Both the position numbers and the translations under genes were made by a program. The notes under the pieces were generated by a model. It had not been told where the DNA came from, searched no databases, and saw only the letters and a list, made by a program, of their open reading frames with translations. From Arachnopeziza araneosa (taxonomy: Eukaryota > Ascomycota > Leotiomycetes > Helotiales > Arachnopezizaceae), in NCBI GenBank assembly GCA_003988855.1, contig QYAI01000064.1:1-64000 (forward strand): DNA of 64,000 nucleotides, given 5' to 3'. Each line of letters starts with the position of its first letter. Positions within the stretch are counted from its first letter, which is position 1. Below are positions 44,302 through 55,619 of this stretch, in pieces.

Positions 44302-45702
44302 TCAACCACCATACGATATCGGAAATACCTCAACTTCGCTCTCATCATCAGTGCTGTGCTGGCTGCTTTCACCACAGAGAGTTTCGCTGTCGGTCTCTTC
44401 CTCAACGGAAAATTTCGTACCATCTGTTGGGGCTAGCTGAGCTGGCAAACTTCCTTGTGATGATAGATTGGCTGGTCGCGAAGCATTGGAAGTGACATTG
44501 TATAAGATTCTTTGGCCTTGCTCCTTACGCGTTGACGCTCGTCGAGTTGTGGATTCTGCCCTGAAGGCGAATGGAGCTGTGTTGATTCCATTTACTCCAG
44601 CCGTGCGCAACCTCTTTGACGGTACAGTGTCGTCCTTATCCGCTGCTCGTTTCAAGTCTCTTTCTTTGGTTCGGCAGTTGGGTCAACTTGATACGCCCGC
44701 TCTTGCAGATCATGTTGCCTCTCCCCAGACGCGATGATACCATGTGTCTGGTTGATTATCTCGAACCTCTGGGCGATCCTCTCTAGGGCCTTGATGTAAC
44801 CCTGGTTCTCTTTCTTTGCACGAAAATCGTTCCACCGGTTACTGAGTTCTTGCTCTCGTTTTTCGAGGTCTGCTTCTCGTTTGTTGAGATTTCCCAGCTG
44901 CGTAATTATAAACTGCTCTCGCTCAATATGAGCTATCTCTTGTTCCCTGCAAAACTCAAGTACCTTGATAAAAATTTTCATTTGTGTGTTGAAGTCCGTT
45001 ACAATCTAGATTATCATCCTAGCCGTGATCCTAGCCTTGATCCCAACTTGGCTCTTACTTTCTAGGAATAATTGCTGCGGACTGAGCTCAATTTCCTTTA
45101 AGTTTGTTTGAGCCTCTCTGTGCTCCATGCTGGTTCTCAGCTCAGCCGATTGGGTTTTGAGACTCGCGTTTTCGTCTTGAAGAGAGGTCATCTTGCTACG
45201 CAACTCTTTTTTACTCCAGTTGGCAATTTGTAGACCATCATATGCATTTCTATAATTGGCCTTGTGACTCCAAGTACTCGCTTGTTTGTGACTCGGTACC
45301 AGAGTTTCGTGAAGGACCAGAATCATCGGTATCTTGCTGAGGACCTTCTTCAGTCAGGGCTTCTGCCTCCTCAAGAAAGGCGAGTACGGGGCTGAGAGCC
45401 TCTTCGAGTTCGTTCAACGCTTCTTGCTCCCAGTCATCCGATGTGGTAGAGTTCATGGCTGTTTTCGACGGCTGTGATTGATCTTTGGAGTCTTTGGTCA
45501 TCTCGTCCGCTATATCAGATTGAGACTCGTTGTTTGCTTCGACAACCACTGTGTTTGATGGCCGAGGTGACGCGAAATAGCTGATGGTTGGCTCGATATC
45601 ACTTGAAAATTGAGGGGGGAAATCCATTTTGGAATGTGGTAAATTGTTGGTCTGCCAGTACTGACTGATTCGATTCAGTACTTGCTGCCAAGAGATGCTC
45701 AT
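44302..45702 (-). CDS. Coiled-coil protein with nuclear-type C-terminus
   Basis: A four-exon model (45702-45278, 45213-45048, 45005-44741, 44663-44302) gives 405 residues with all phases closing. The second donor (GTTGGG) is weak, so this junction needs cDNA. N-terminal residues MSISWQQVLNRISQYWQ are followed by an acidic disordered region (ALNELEEALSPVLAFLEEAEAL). Two coiled coils come next, including LNKREADLEKREQELSNRW. A basic/acidic tail starts with LKRAADKDDTVPSKRLR and ends with ESEVEVFPISYGG. The frame is open upstream of 45,702 but an untranslated leader is more likely. No family is recognised. Confidence 0.6.
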
Positions 45703-47352
45703 TTCCAGAATCTTTACTGTAAAATTTAAAGAAATTTCGTGTCTTCTTTTTCTGTAGATATTGTGTAGGTTAAGAGCCAAACCATGGGCTTCCAAAGTGT
45801 GATAGCCTTGCAAAAGATGGGCTGCCTGAGAAGCGAGTCTTCGGCCACCTTTGTCTAAATCGCGATCTAGAAACACGTTAAATACAACAAGGTTTTCTTC
45901 ATCGATTGAATTCGCGTTGTTTTCATTCTATGCTTTGTTTCTTGTAGCTTCTGCCTAAACTACGTGTATAAGCTTCTCGACACGCGCGAATCAATCAGAG
46001 CTCGATTTCCTTTTCCCTGTTGACTTAATCTGTACCATCTCTAGGCTCGCTACCTCTTAATCCCTTGCCGTGCTATCTATCTTTGAAAAGCGCATCTTTG
46101 ACATGGATGAATAAATCTTACTTCTCCAAGCCTCTCTGAATCAGCAGCTGTTATCCCTTCTCGGCCCCCTTGATGACTGGTGATCTCAAAGTCGTAAGAA
46201 AGAGCTCAATGTTGCTGGAAAGAAGATGGGGGGACAAAGATTGCAATTTTCGGATGAAGCTAGTTGCAGACGCGCTATACAAAAACCAAGGCAGATGGAA
46301 GACCGGCAGATTGGGCATGCATGTTGAATATGCAAGAAGCTGGGATGCAGCGTGATTGTGGCTGGAGCCTGGAGATCTGTAGATCAATGTAAGTTGATAC
46401 ACGAAGGAAGAAGAACAATTAGGATAGGCTTCGATTACAATTGGAGAGTACGTCCATCTTGTTGATCTTCTGCTGAGTGCTGCAATGAAAACAAGAAACC
46501 GAAATGAATGAAGTAATGAAGCGGGATGAAAGGGTTGGGAACTCAAGCCACAGCAACCCCGCATAATGTGGCGTTCGGTGTGGCGTCGATGGAAATTTCA
46601 ATTTCCCATCATCATCCCCATCCTTATCGTCGCTCAGCTCTGCATTTCTTCCTTGAAAACCAGGGAAGCTGGTCAGCTAGTCACCAATTACATCGACTGG
46701 GACCAACATGCCAACCTCGTCTTCTTTCATCGAGTCTTCCGGTTCGTTGGCCAGATGGGGCTCACAGCAATCCTGGCCGCACTCTTGTTATCTGCTTCTA
46801 GAACCGTTTTTTTAGCGTCTGGTATCATCCTGCAAACATGAGCCGCGTCCAAGAATCAGTGAAGCTATCCGCACCTTGATCATTCGGCGTCGTCAGGAAA
46901 AGACTTTCCGATTGGTGGCTGCATGAAAGACCAGCAGAAGTGGGCAATGACTGCATCAACTCTGTGCTAGACCTTTCAGGACCTCCTGCGTCTGCTGGCG
47001 GCGGTTTCTGGAACTGTACGTATATTTGTTGCTGTCCCTCTTTGTTGTTGTTGTTGTTTCTCCGTGCTTCAGTTGTTCGACCATGTTCCCGCCGCTCGCT
47101 CTTTCCCATCGCCATGTCGATGGCCTGAACTAGTCGTTGGCTGTCCGCTTTCCCAAGATCTTCTAGCTACATTCAAATCCCAACTCATTCATTCACGACA
47201 ATATTGCTCACCACCACAATTGCATCGAATTGACCCATTCTTTCAAATTTAATTATTGCATTGCTCTATTGTATTGCTACGAGGACTCCAGGTCGGTTAG
47301 ACTTGGTTATTTTACCACACCGTGTGCTCCACCTTTTGATTGATAGATCATA
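45703..47352. other. Long spacer with one doubtful small membrane-protein frame
   Basis: No full gene is supported over 1.65 kb. A 91-codon frame at 46,566-46,841 (plus) has two hydrophobic segments and a basic start (MWRSVWRRWKFQF) and could encode a small membrane protein. A minus-strand frame at 46,825-47,115 is Asn/Gln rich. The region just before 47,353 is the promoter of the GH72 gene. Confidence 0.3.
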
Positions 47353-48845
47353 ATGAATGCATTCCTCTTTGGAGCTATTGCTCTTGCGAACCTCACCTTT
47401 CAGATTACAAGCGCTCTTCCCATAATCTCTGTCAAGGGTGCCAAGTTCTTTGCAGATGGACAGCAATTCTTCCTCAAAGGTAAGTGAGCTGTCTACCACA
47501 CAGTTCTTGCTGACAATCAATAGGCGTAGCATACCAAGGCACCCCAGCCGATCCCCTTGTCGATACGAATCAATGCCAACTTGACGCTGCTTACATGCAA
47601 TCTATTGGCACGAATTCCATTCGCGTTTACCATGTTGATCCCACTCAAAACCACGATGGCTGTATGTCGGTGTTCAACGATGCTGGAATTTATATCTGGT
47701 TGGATCTTGATACTTTCGATACTACAGTGGTCCAAACAGATCCTGCATGGACACAAGTTCAGCTAGCCGCTTTTGCAAAGGTAATGGATGTCTTTCAAGA
47801 CTACGAGAACCTGGGTGGTTTCTGGATTGGAAACGAAGTCATCAACTATCCTGCTGGCGTTATCGCTGCTCCTTATATCAAAGCTGCTGTAGCGGATATG
47901 AAGACCTATATGGCTGCAAAGAAGTATCGCCAAATTCCAATCGGTTACTCCGCTGCTGATATCGCTGAACTCCGTCCTATGCTCCAAAATTATCTTGCCT
48001 GCGGGGATCCTTCCTTGGCAATTGATTTCTTTGGCCTCAATTCCTACGAATGGTGTGGCGATGCTACATACCAGACTTCTGGGTACATCAATCTTCAAGC
48101 CATGACCCAAAACTACAATATCCCCATCTTTTTCTCGGAAACTGGCTGTAATGTTGGTGGTGATCGCACATTTGAGGATCAATATGCTATCTTTGGCCCT
48201 GATATGATTGGTACTTGGTCTGGTAGTATTGTCTACGAATGGGTTGAGGAAACCAATATGTACGGCCTTGTTACTTATGCGGACGGGATCTACAATGGTG
48301 CTCCTCTGGCGGTTGAACCTGATTACAGTAATCTCGAAGCTGTTTGGAAGAATATCAACCCATCTGGTGTTGCGGAAGCTAGCTACTCCCCAAGCCTCAG
48401 CCCTCCTGCCTGCCCTATGGCTTCGAATGGATGGGCCGTCAATGGAGACGTACCTCTTCCAACCCTTGGCGCTGCCATTGTCAATGCTGTGGCTGCCAAT
48501 CGATTGATTACCAAAGCACCCGCGCCAACCTCTACTTCTGTTGCTCCGGCTATGGCTATGAGTACTACAGGTACTACCACCCCTCTCCAATCCCTTTCTG
48601 TTATTGTGTCATCAAGCCAGGTATCTGGAAGTCTCAGCACCACATCTACGTCAACAATCAGCAACAAAGAATCCCAGACAGTATCCTCCAGTCCCGAGGC
48701 AAGCACTTCTCACTCTGGAGCAGATCGACCAAAGTCTCCAATGACTGTTGCCGGTTTTATTGAAAGTCTTGGTGCTGGGCCGCCTCAATCATTTGTCGTC
48801 GTGGTCTGCTTGGTTCTCGGATCATTCGTCGTTATTTTTTTATAG
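47353..48845 (+). CDS. GH72 beta-1,3-glucanosyltransferase
   Basis: Two exons (47353-47479, 47524-48845) encode 482 residues. Signal peptide at 1-21. GH72 enzymes of the GEL/GAS group cut and rejoin beta-1,3-glucan in the cell wall. Catalytic residues are visible: acid/base E147 (WIGNEVIN) and nucleophile E248 (FFSETGCN). The strand GTNSIRVYHVDP and the WLDLD turn fit the family. There is no X8/CBM43 module. A Ser/Thr-rich stalk (about 350-440) leads to a C-terminal hydrophobic segment (SFVVVVCLVLGSFVVIFL), which by itself looks like a GPI-anchor signal. The stop lies just after a run of seven T (48,835-48,841), and a 110-codon open frame follows in another frame (see findings). Confidence 0.92.
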
Positions 48846-50943
48846 TCAACATCTACGCCAAGATACACGAGCGGAGGGCCGGAACCGGTTGCGATTGGCA
48901 TGGAAGGAAATTTTTCCGGCCTGATCTTTTCAATGACGATGAATTAGCTTGCGAGGATTTTGTATATGAAAACATGACTGAGGTTGACCAGGTGATCTTG
49001 AACGTGCGAAAGAGGGCAGAGATGATGCAAATGGAATTGCGACGGAGCGGTGATACAGAAGGTGTTTCTATAGATATTGTGAGAAGGGCGGTAATTAAAA
49101 AGGAGAAAGGAAAGAATATGGCAAGAACGGTGGAGCTCGCTTTTCAGCCAGTCACTGGAGCTTCTCGAAGATAGTAATAATTAATGAATAGGCTTCTCCT
49201 TTTTAAAGGTATTGCCGAATGATGAGATTTCTGACCTGCTGACCGCAGTTTAGAGTAGATATGGAAGACGGTCATCGTTCTTCGGAAACTTGTCAAGAAT
49301 TTGTTAGAATCTCTGGGTACCTGAATAGATGTACAGAGCCAACTGTGGTCGTCGCCAAGTGGCAGATGACATTGACGCAAGGTTTTAGAGTTTACCAACA
49401 CTCTGATTTTATATGAGAATAGCAATTTCTTCATCCTTTCAATTTTCAAGTTGAGCCATAAGTGGATATGAGAGCTTTTTGATTTTAGATAGGTGTTCGC
49501 ATCCATTCTGGTGTGCGGAAGGAAGCTTAAGGTCGAGCAAGCATGGCGGCCTCTTCCATCGACACCTTGCTCACGAAGCTGGCTTCCATGGTGGAAATCA
49601 TCCCAAAACAGATGCGCTTTGCCAAAATCTTCTCGACATGGCATGAAATAGAAGGCTAATCTCTACGTTCCCTGTCTCCATCTATCATATGGGTGCCACA
49701 ACGATCGTGCCGCCATAGAAGTGACGCCGTGGCTGGGAATGACAACCCCTGGAACATCAACATGCGGGGAATAAATTCCTGCTAGGGATCTTAGATTTCA
49801 TCTGAAGAAAGGAGGAAGAATTCAAGGGTAAGATGTGACGATCTAACTTGGAATTTTGCGGGGAAATGACTGACCTGGATGATGAACCGGCCAGTTCCAG
49901 TAACTTATTTTCCGATGGATAGGATATATACAACCCTGCGGAACTTCCGTACCAAGAATCTGCGAGTTGTCGTGCAGATACGAGGCTTGATGCTATTTAT
50001 CGAATAGGGTATTTTTGGCTCTCTTCTCCGCAGCTTGGAATGCCGATCGCTGCAGGTGCCGCACAAATTGAGCAATGAATAGCAAAACGTTCCCCAGGTC
50101 CTAGATGATTTCCTCTCGGACATCAGCATACAAAATTAAATCGGCCTTGATCTTTGAGTACCTCCTATCCATCCCGAAGTGGGTTGCAGTTTCGCTTGAT
50201 CTTTTTTTACCATCCGTAATGAAATATCTTCTCCTTTCACTGTATGACGGCGTCATACCTGCAAGCCACCGGCACGTTCACGGATCTCGCTGCAATATAC
50301 TGGTATCTCACTACCTAGCCTCCCCTTACCGTAATAAGAGTCACTCTAACGGGTAATCATTAGATTTAAGTTCTTGGAAAGATGCTCTATCCAAGTTCGT
50401 GCAGAGCTTCAGGCATGTATGAGATGAATTCTAGATTGTTGAAAGCTCACAACTTCGTCATAATTGTAACCTTCTAGAATTCGGAGTATCATCTTCCCAT
50501 TTCGGTGATTCCATTCCTGTCAGGCTAACCAATTTCGGCCTTGAAGAACTTTACATAGCGCTGATCTTTCACTCTTTGAATCATACGACGCACTTCACCA
50601 TCAGGCTTCTAAAGCTCCTAATCCTATCTCGAGTTTGGAGAAGTTATTGATTGGTGAGAGGGAGACTTCGAGACCTTTCTGCGATGGAAGCCCTGTCCAT
50701 GTTTCCAAAAGGAGGTCAAGAAGAGAATAATCAAAGAAATGTGTTGTTTACACTTTGACTCAAGATGGTTTCCTCCAGGAGCAAGAGGCAGTCGAAGAAA
50801 AGGGTATAAGAATCAGCAGCATATTTCCTCTCAAAACTCATTCTTCACTCCTCACAACTCCGCTATCTTCAAGCAAGCAAGGCCCAACAAACTCAACTAC
50901 CGCATCAACTCGCCAAACAGACCATATCAAACCAACAGTCAAG
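48846..50943. other. Spacer; first 330 bp hold an open frame continuous with the GH72 gene
   Basis: From about 48,845 to 49,174 one plus-strand frame stays open with protein-like, charged content, including INIYAKIHERRAG and VRKRAEMMQMELRRSGDTEG. It has no good start of its own near the left edge. After that no gene is supported up to the secreted-protein gene at 50,944. Confidence 0.45.
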
Positions 50944-51757
50944 ATGCTTTTCGGAAAGGCTTTTTTTACCACCTGCAATCTCGCAGCCATGGCCATCACC
51001 CATGGTAAGCAGCTGCCTACCGATTCTCTCCTCTTACAAAAGTCAGCTAACATCTCATTCCGCTAGTTGCCAGCGCACCCACCAGTCAACCTGATGTTTT
51101 GGTGATCGAGAAACGTGATTCAGTCAGTGATAAGATGGATAGCTGCTACAAGCAGGTGCAGACTAGATGCACTGATATTGGTAATTATACATCCGCTTCC
51201 GATTCCCTCAGATTCAATTTCCCGCAAAGCAAGTCTAACATAGATTCACCAGATAATATCATCGTCGGTGCTAGTGGTGTTGTTGACGTTGACATTGCTG
51301 CCGATATTCAAGTCCATCTTAGCGCAATCGTGGATCTCATTTTTGCTGTTGTTGCAGATATTCAAGTTGATATCAAAGCTGGAGTCTCTGTTGATGATCT
51401 CCATAGCTGTGGCACGACATTCGTTCTCCTGGTTAATCTTCTCGTCACACTTTTGATTAAGTTAGGTGGAGCTTGTAAACCTGGTAATTACCTTCATCCT
51501 TCTGTCCCATTCCTTAGATTCGTCCTCCGTAACTAAGAACATACTAATATAATATATCTCCAGCTGCTCTAGCCATCCTAGCCGTCATCGTCGTCAAACT
51601 CCAAGTCAACATCCAGCTCTGTGCTAGCGTCTTGCTTGTCGGCATTGATGCCTTGCTTGGGGGCCTCGTAAGTATCATTTTAAGCTTGCTTTCCAGCTTG
51701 AAGGTCGATATCAATGTTTGCATCACCGCCTTTGTTGCTGCTTGCGGTAAGTTCTAA
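50944..51757 (+). CDS. Small secreted protein with internal hydrophobic repeats
   Basis: Three exons (50944-51004, 51067-51483, 51564-51757) encode 223 residues. Signal peptide-like residues 1-24, with a likely KR cleavage-type site at EKRDS (about 38-40). The mature part has seven Cys (in DSC, TRC, HSC, GAC, QLC, NVC, AAC). From about residue 100 on, three related segments of alternating hydrophobic residues occur, each ending in a pattern like [KD]-[IL]-[QN]-V-[DN]-I. A GTAAGT...TTCCAG stretch of 29 nt at 51,669-51,697 is too short for an intron and reads in frame. Amphiphilic surface protein or effector-like role is inference. No named family is recognised. Confidence 0.75.
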
Positions 51758-53047
51758 GTGGAGAGCCGAACTTTAAACTCCAACGTTCCGACCTTGCAGC
51801 GCAGGAATTGGTTAAACTTCGGGTGTAGGAGCCAAGGCGTGGAAATAAGCGGTTGGATGGGTGAGGTACAATAGGCCAAAAGTGAACGGTCTTTAGCAGT
51901 TGCTCTGAGTTTGAATTTGTGTACTTAGTCCATTATGATTTCTATCCTATGTTGCCAGTAGCCGCATACAAATAGTACAGATTTCGTAAAATAATACGTG
52001 TAAAGTTCTCAGGCGGTCTCTGGCCCTTATGTCCAATCATCTTGCCAAGACATTGTTTGAATCGCGATCTCATAGCATGGGTCTATGAGCGATGTTACAG
52101 TCCACCTAACTTACCCCATAACTTTGCTTACCTAACTCCTCTATTATTGCTCCTACTAGATCTTGGCCTGGGAAGTTTCCATGTCTCCGTCTGGCACCCC
52201 AGATTCCTCCCCGCAAACCTCCTCCAGCTCCGCCGGCCAGGCATAGCGGGCAAGCTCGCTTACCTACCATATTGAGGGTTCTTTCATGCCGCGCAGCATA
52301 TTTCAACTCCGAGTAGGCAAGTGAAGGTAGGCTGGCTGAGTTGATTATACAAGTAAGAGTAATTTCATGAGCCTTTTTGTATTTTTGTTCTGTGTTCACA
52401 AACAATGCGAAGGAGGATTTTGAGTTTAGAGCGGATAGAAAGAAGAAACATGGGCCAATTTTACGCGTCCCCCAGTTTCCCAATCCCTTTCCAAATATTG
52501 CGGTTAAACCCCAGACACCGAAGGAAGTCACAAACACCTTACAATTCCCTCTACCTGTACTAGCACCTCTCTCTCCGCTGTTCCCCCTCTGTCAAATCCT
52601 CCCCGGAACATCCTCCTTGGCATTTCGTTATTACTTTGTTCCACTTAACAATCCATGTCGACCCATCATCTCGGTTGCTTCAGTCAGAGCGCTCTGATTT
52701 GCGGATGAGCATGTCGATGGTTTCTGGTGTGATAGAAATTCGGTACGGGGCCGAATGTGAGATGAAGAGAGATCTCTCTATAGTGCGGATGGGTATCCTC
52801 CGAGATCTCGTTTGCGAATAAGTCTGGGTGTTGATTCTGAGGTGCTGTTGAGAGACGCATGTCGTGAGATGGAAAGAGGATAGTGCAGGAGATCTCGTTA
52901 CCAAAAAGTATTTGGTGATACTCATGACGTTTAGCGATTGCTTCCGAGACAAGCGGGGAGAATGAAATGGTGGTATAAGAACCCGAGCTTCACATATTTC
53001 GAACCGTGTTTATCTCGACTTTTTTCAAGCTCCTTTTGTTTTTAAAC
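51758..53047. other. Spacer
   Basis: No gene is supported over about 1.3 kb; small frames on both strands lack family features. The right part is upstream of the carboxylesterase relic. Confidence 0.4.
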
Positions 53048-55255
53048 ATGGCTTCACGTCGTTGCGCTACCGCTACCTTTCTCGGGGTTTGTGGATTGGT
53101 TTGCGCTCTCCCTACAACAGCCAACAGCTTAACAGTTCCTTCAAATGCCCAGATATCTCTGACTCTCATGTACCAGAATAACCTCAACGTAAGCGATGAT
53201 GTCAACCACATCCCTTTTCTGATCCTTGATGCCGTCCTAGCAACAGACGCAGCAGCAGCATGTGCGGCCTTTGGCGAATCGTTGCTAGATGCGATGACAA
53301 TAAACGCCTATGCCTCGAATTTCGATACGACTTTGGGGTATTTGCATTATTCTAATCAATTTGGAAGTGGCTCTTCTCAGACCTACCAGATCAAGGACTC
53401 CATTGTTATTGTAGAAAGCAGCACTGGCAACTTTTCCATACAATCAACCAGTGGTGTCACAGGAGCTCTTCCAGTTCTTTGCACCCAATCAAGTTACACA
53501 CTCAGCTCAAACACCTCCAGCAAAATCTCTGTTACTTCTGGTGTCAATACATTTGTTGGATCAAGGAGCCAGAAATCTTTCGGATTCGTGGGAATTCCTT
53601 ACGCTGGCAAGCCAACACGATTTGAATATTCAAACATCTATTCAGAAAAAAGCCAGATTATTGAAGCTACCTCCTTTGGTTCACAATGCGCTCAGCCCGG
53701 AGGTGGTAGTGAAGATTGCCTCTTCCTCAATATCTACACGCCGTATATACCAAAATCTGGATCTTCTAGCAGACTTAGACCCGTCATGTTTTGGATTCAC
53801 GGAGGTGAATTTACTGGGGGAGCTAGATCACAGACTGACGGTTCCGAACTTGCATCAAGAGAAGATATTGTATTTGTCTCTATCAACTATCGACTTTCCA
53901 CACTTGGTTTCTTGGCGGTTCCAAACACGACAATTGGTGGCAATTTCGGAATTGCAGACCAAATCACAGCCTTGCAGGTAGATATGTTCCTCAGTCGTTG
54001 CTTCTGCCTGGCTCACAAATCTGCAGTGGACCATACAAAATATCGCAACCTTTGGCGGAGATCCGGCCAGGATAACAATTGTAGGAGAGAGCGCAGGTGC
54101 TGGTTCCGTCCGTGTTCTCCTCGGCTCGCCTCCTGCAATTGGGAAGTTTCAAGGAGCTATTGCAATGTCGAATCTTGGTGGAGGCGTTTCACTTGGCTTG
54201 ACGAGTACTATAGCACGACATACTCTTCGTACCTGACCATTGAAGAGTCGTATGCTATGACCGAAAGTCTATTTACACAGGCCGGTTGTAACCAGACTAC
54301 CGTGGAGGAACAGATTTCTTGCCTGAAAGCCGTTCCAGCACTACCTCTTGTTAACCAGGCCACCGTCGCTCGTTATGTCGTTCAAGATGGAACGTATGTC
54401 AACACAGAACAACTTATTGTAAAAGTTTAGAATGGCTCGACCGCTCACGTTCCAGTGATTTTTGGAGTCGTGGCTGATGGTACGTTCGTTTCGATTAATC
54501 CTCCACCATGAAGCCGTTTATGGATTGAAAAATAAACTAATTTTCTTAGATGGAGCATCCATCGTATCCTATCCGACATCACTAGTCGCTTCAGAACTCG
54601 CAGGTCTCCAGTATATTCTGTACATCTCTGAGGCCGAAGCCCAGTCCGCCATCTCCAGCGGACTCTTCCCTTTCCCAAACACGGGAAATCTCACACTTGA
54701 TACCTTCAACGTGACGGCACGTCTCTACACCGATGCCGGATTCCGTTGTATTGACGAAGCCACCGTCTATGCCGGCCGAGTCTCGGGCGCCTTCTCCGCA
54801 GCCTACTTCTACGAATTCGGTCGCAGCATCGGTGGCTACGATCCCAGCGAGGCAACCCACCCATCGCCCTGGGATACCCGCGCGGAAACCCCAACCTGCC
54901 CTATTTCAAGGTGCACGCCGGAGATGTGGAATCGACATTCGGCACCGTCTCGCCGAGCCAGATCAGAGAGCCCCAAGATCTGTATTTCACCCAGCTGGTT
55001 TCGGGTTATTTGGGGGAGTTTACCAAATCTCATAAGCCGAATCCGAATCATAGGTATCTCCAAGCAAGAGGGTACACACACACAATTGAGGCAATTCAGA
55101 CAGGTGGAACTTGGGATCCGATCGTCGCGGGAAGTCAGACCGGGCCGGTCAAGAGGTTGAACTGGCCGCCAGCAACGTCGGGCTATCTGGAGGTACCACA
55201 ATGCTCTTTCTTGAATTATAGTCTGAGCTACTATCTCGATTCAAATAGGGGATAG
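53048..55255 (+). pseudogene. Carboxylesterase/cholinesterase-family pseudogene
   Basis: The first 945 nt read cleanly: a signal peptide (MASRRCATATFLGVCGLVCA), an N-terminal extension, then the type-B esterase fold (FVGIPYAGKP, EDCLFLNIYTP, PVMFWIHGGEF, VSINYRLSTLGFLA). A 48-nt intron ends at 54,026 and restores WTIQNIATFGGDPARITIVGESAGAGS, with the catalytic Ser. After this the gene is broken: a frame change near 54,205-54,225, an in-frame TAG at 54,428-54,430 before VPVIFGVVAD, and a second frame change near 54,865-54,880. The rest (GYPRGNPNLPYFKVHAGD to YYLDSNRG) is still recognisable. Introns do not explain these breaks. Recent loss is suggested because most codons are intact. Confidence 0.8.
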
Positions 55256-55289
55256 CTTCTATAGATTTGATTTATATTATTATTGCATC

Positions 55290-55560
55290 TTGTTGCGATT
55301 CGCGGTGCCGGCAGAGCGTGAACACATCCGAAATATTTTGTTGCACTTCGCGGTGTCAAGGCTCTCCAGGCTCTCCGGTCTCTTCAGCCTCAGCCTCTCA
55401 TTGTCGAAGAGAGCTAGAGGACAATTTAACCTTTTGTTGCACTTCGCGGTGTGGCTAGCCTTACGGCTCCTCGGGTCTTCTGGTTCTCCCATCTCCTCAG
55501 CCTCTCATTGTCAAAAAGGGTCAAAGGACAATTTGACCTTTTCTTGCTCGATGGTAGGGT
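55290..55560. repeat. Imperfect direct repeats containing hairpins
   Basis: Three copies of an 18-bp unit TTGTTGC[AG][AC]TTCGCGGTG lie at 55,290-55,307, 55,338-55,355 and 55,434-55,451. Within two longer units, ATTGTC and GACAAT form inverted repeats (55,400-55,405/55,420-55,425 and 55,507-55,512/55,527-55,532). The second unit also has a perfect GGTCAAA/TTTGACC stem (55,519-55,525/55,532-55,538). They lie between the esterase relic and the receptor gene. Confidence 0.75.
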
Positions 55561-55619
55561 AGTATGGGGTATCATTAATATCTACGTTCATTACACTGAA
55601 GATATCTTTATCCGCCTCG

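Noticed and set aside
46151..47115. Frames of 90-137 codons on both strands
   Set aside because: Hydrophobic or Asn-rich composition only; none joins to a family or to neighbouring exons.
49144..49644. 166-codon minus-strand frame
   Set aside because: Begins inside the tail frame of the GH72 locus and has no family features or introns that extend it.
51669..51697. Apparent intron GTAAGT...TTCCAG in the secreted-protein gene
   Set aside because: Only 29 nt, below a workable intron length; reading through preserves the third internal repeat and the last two Cys.
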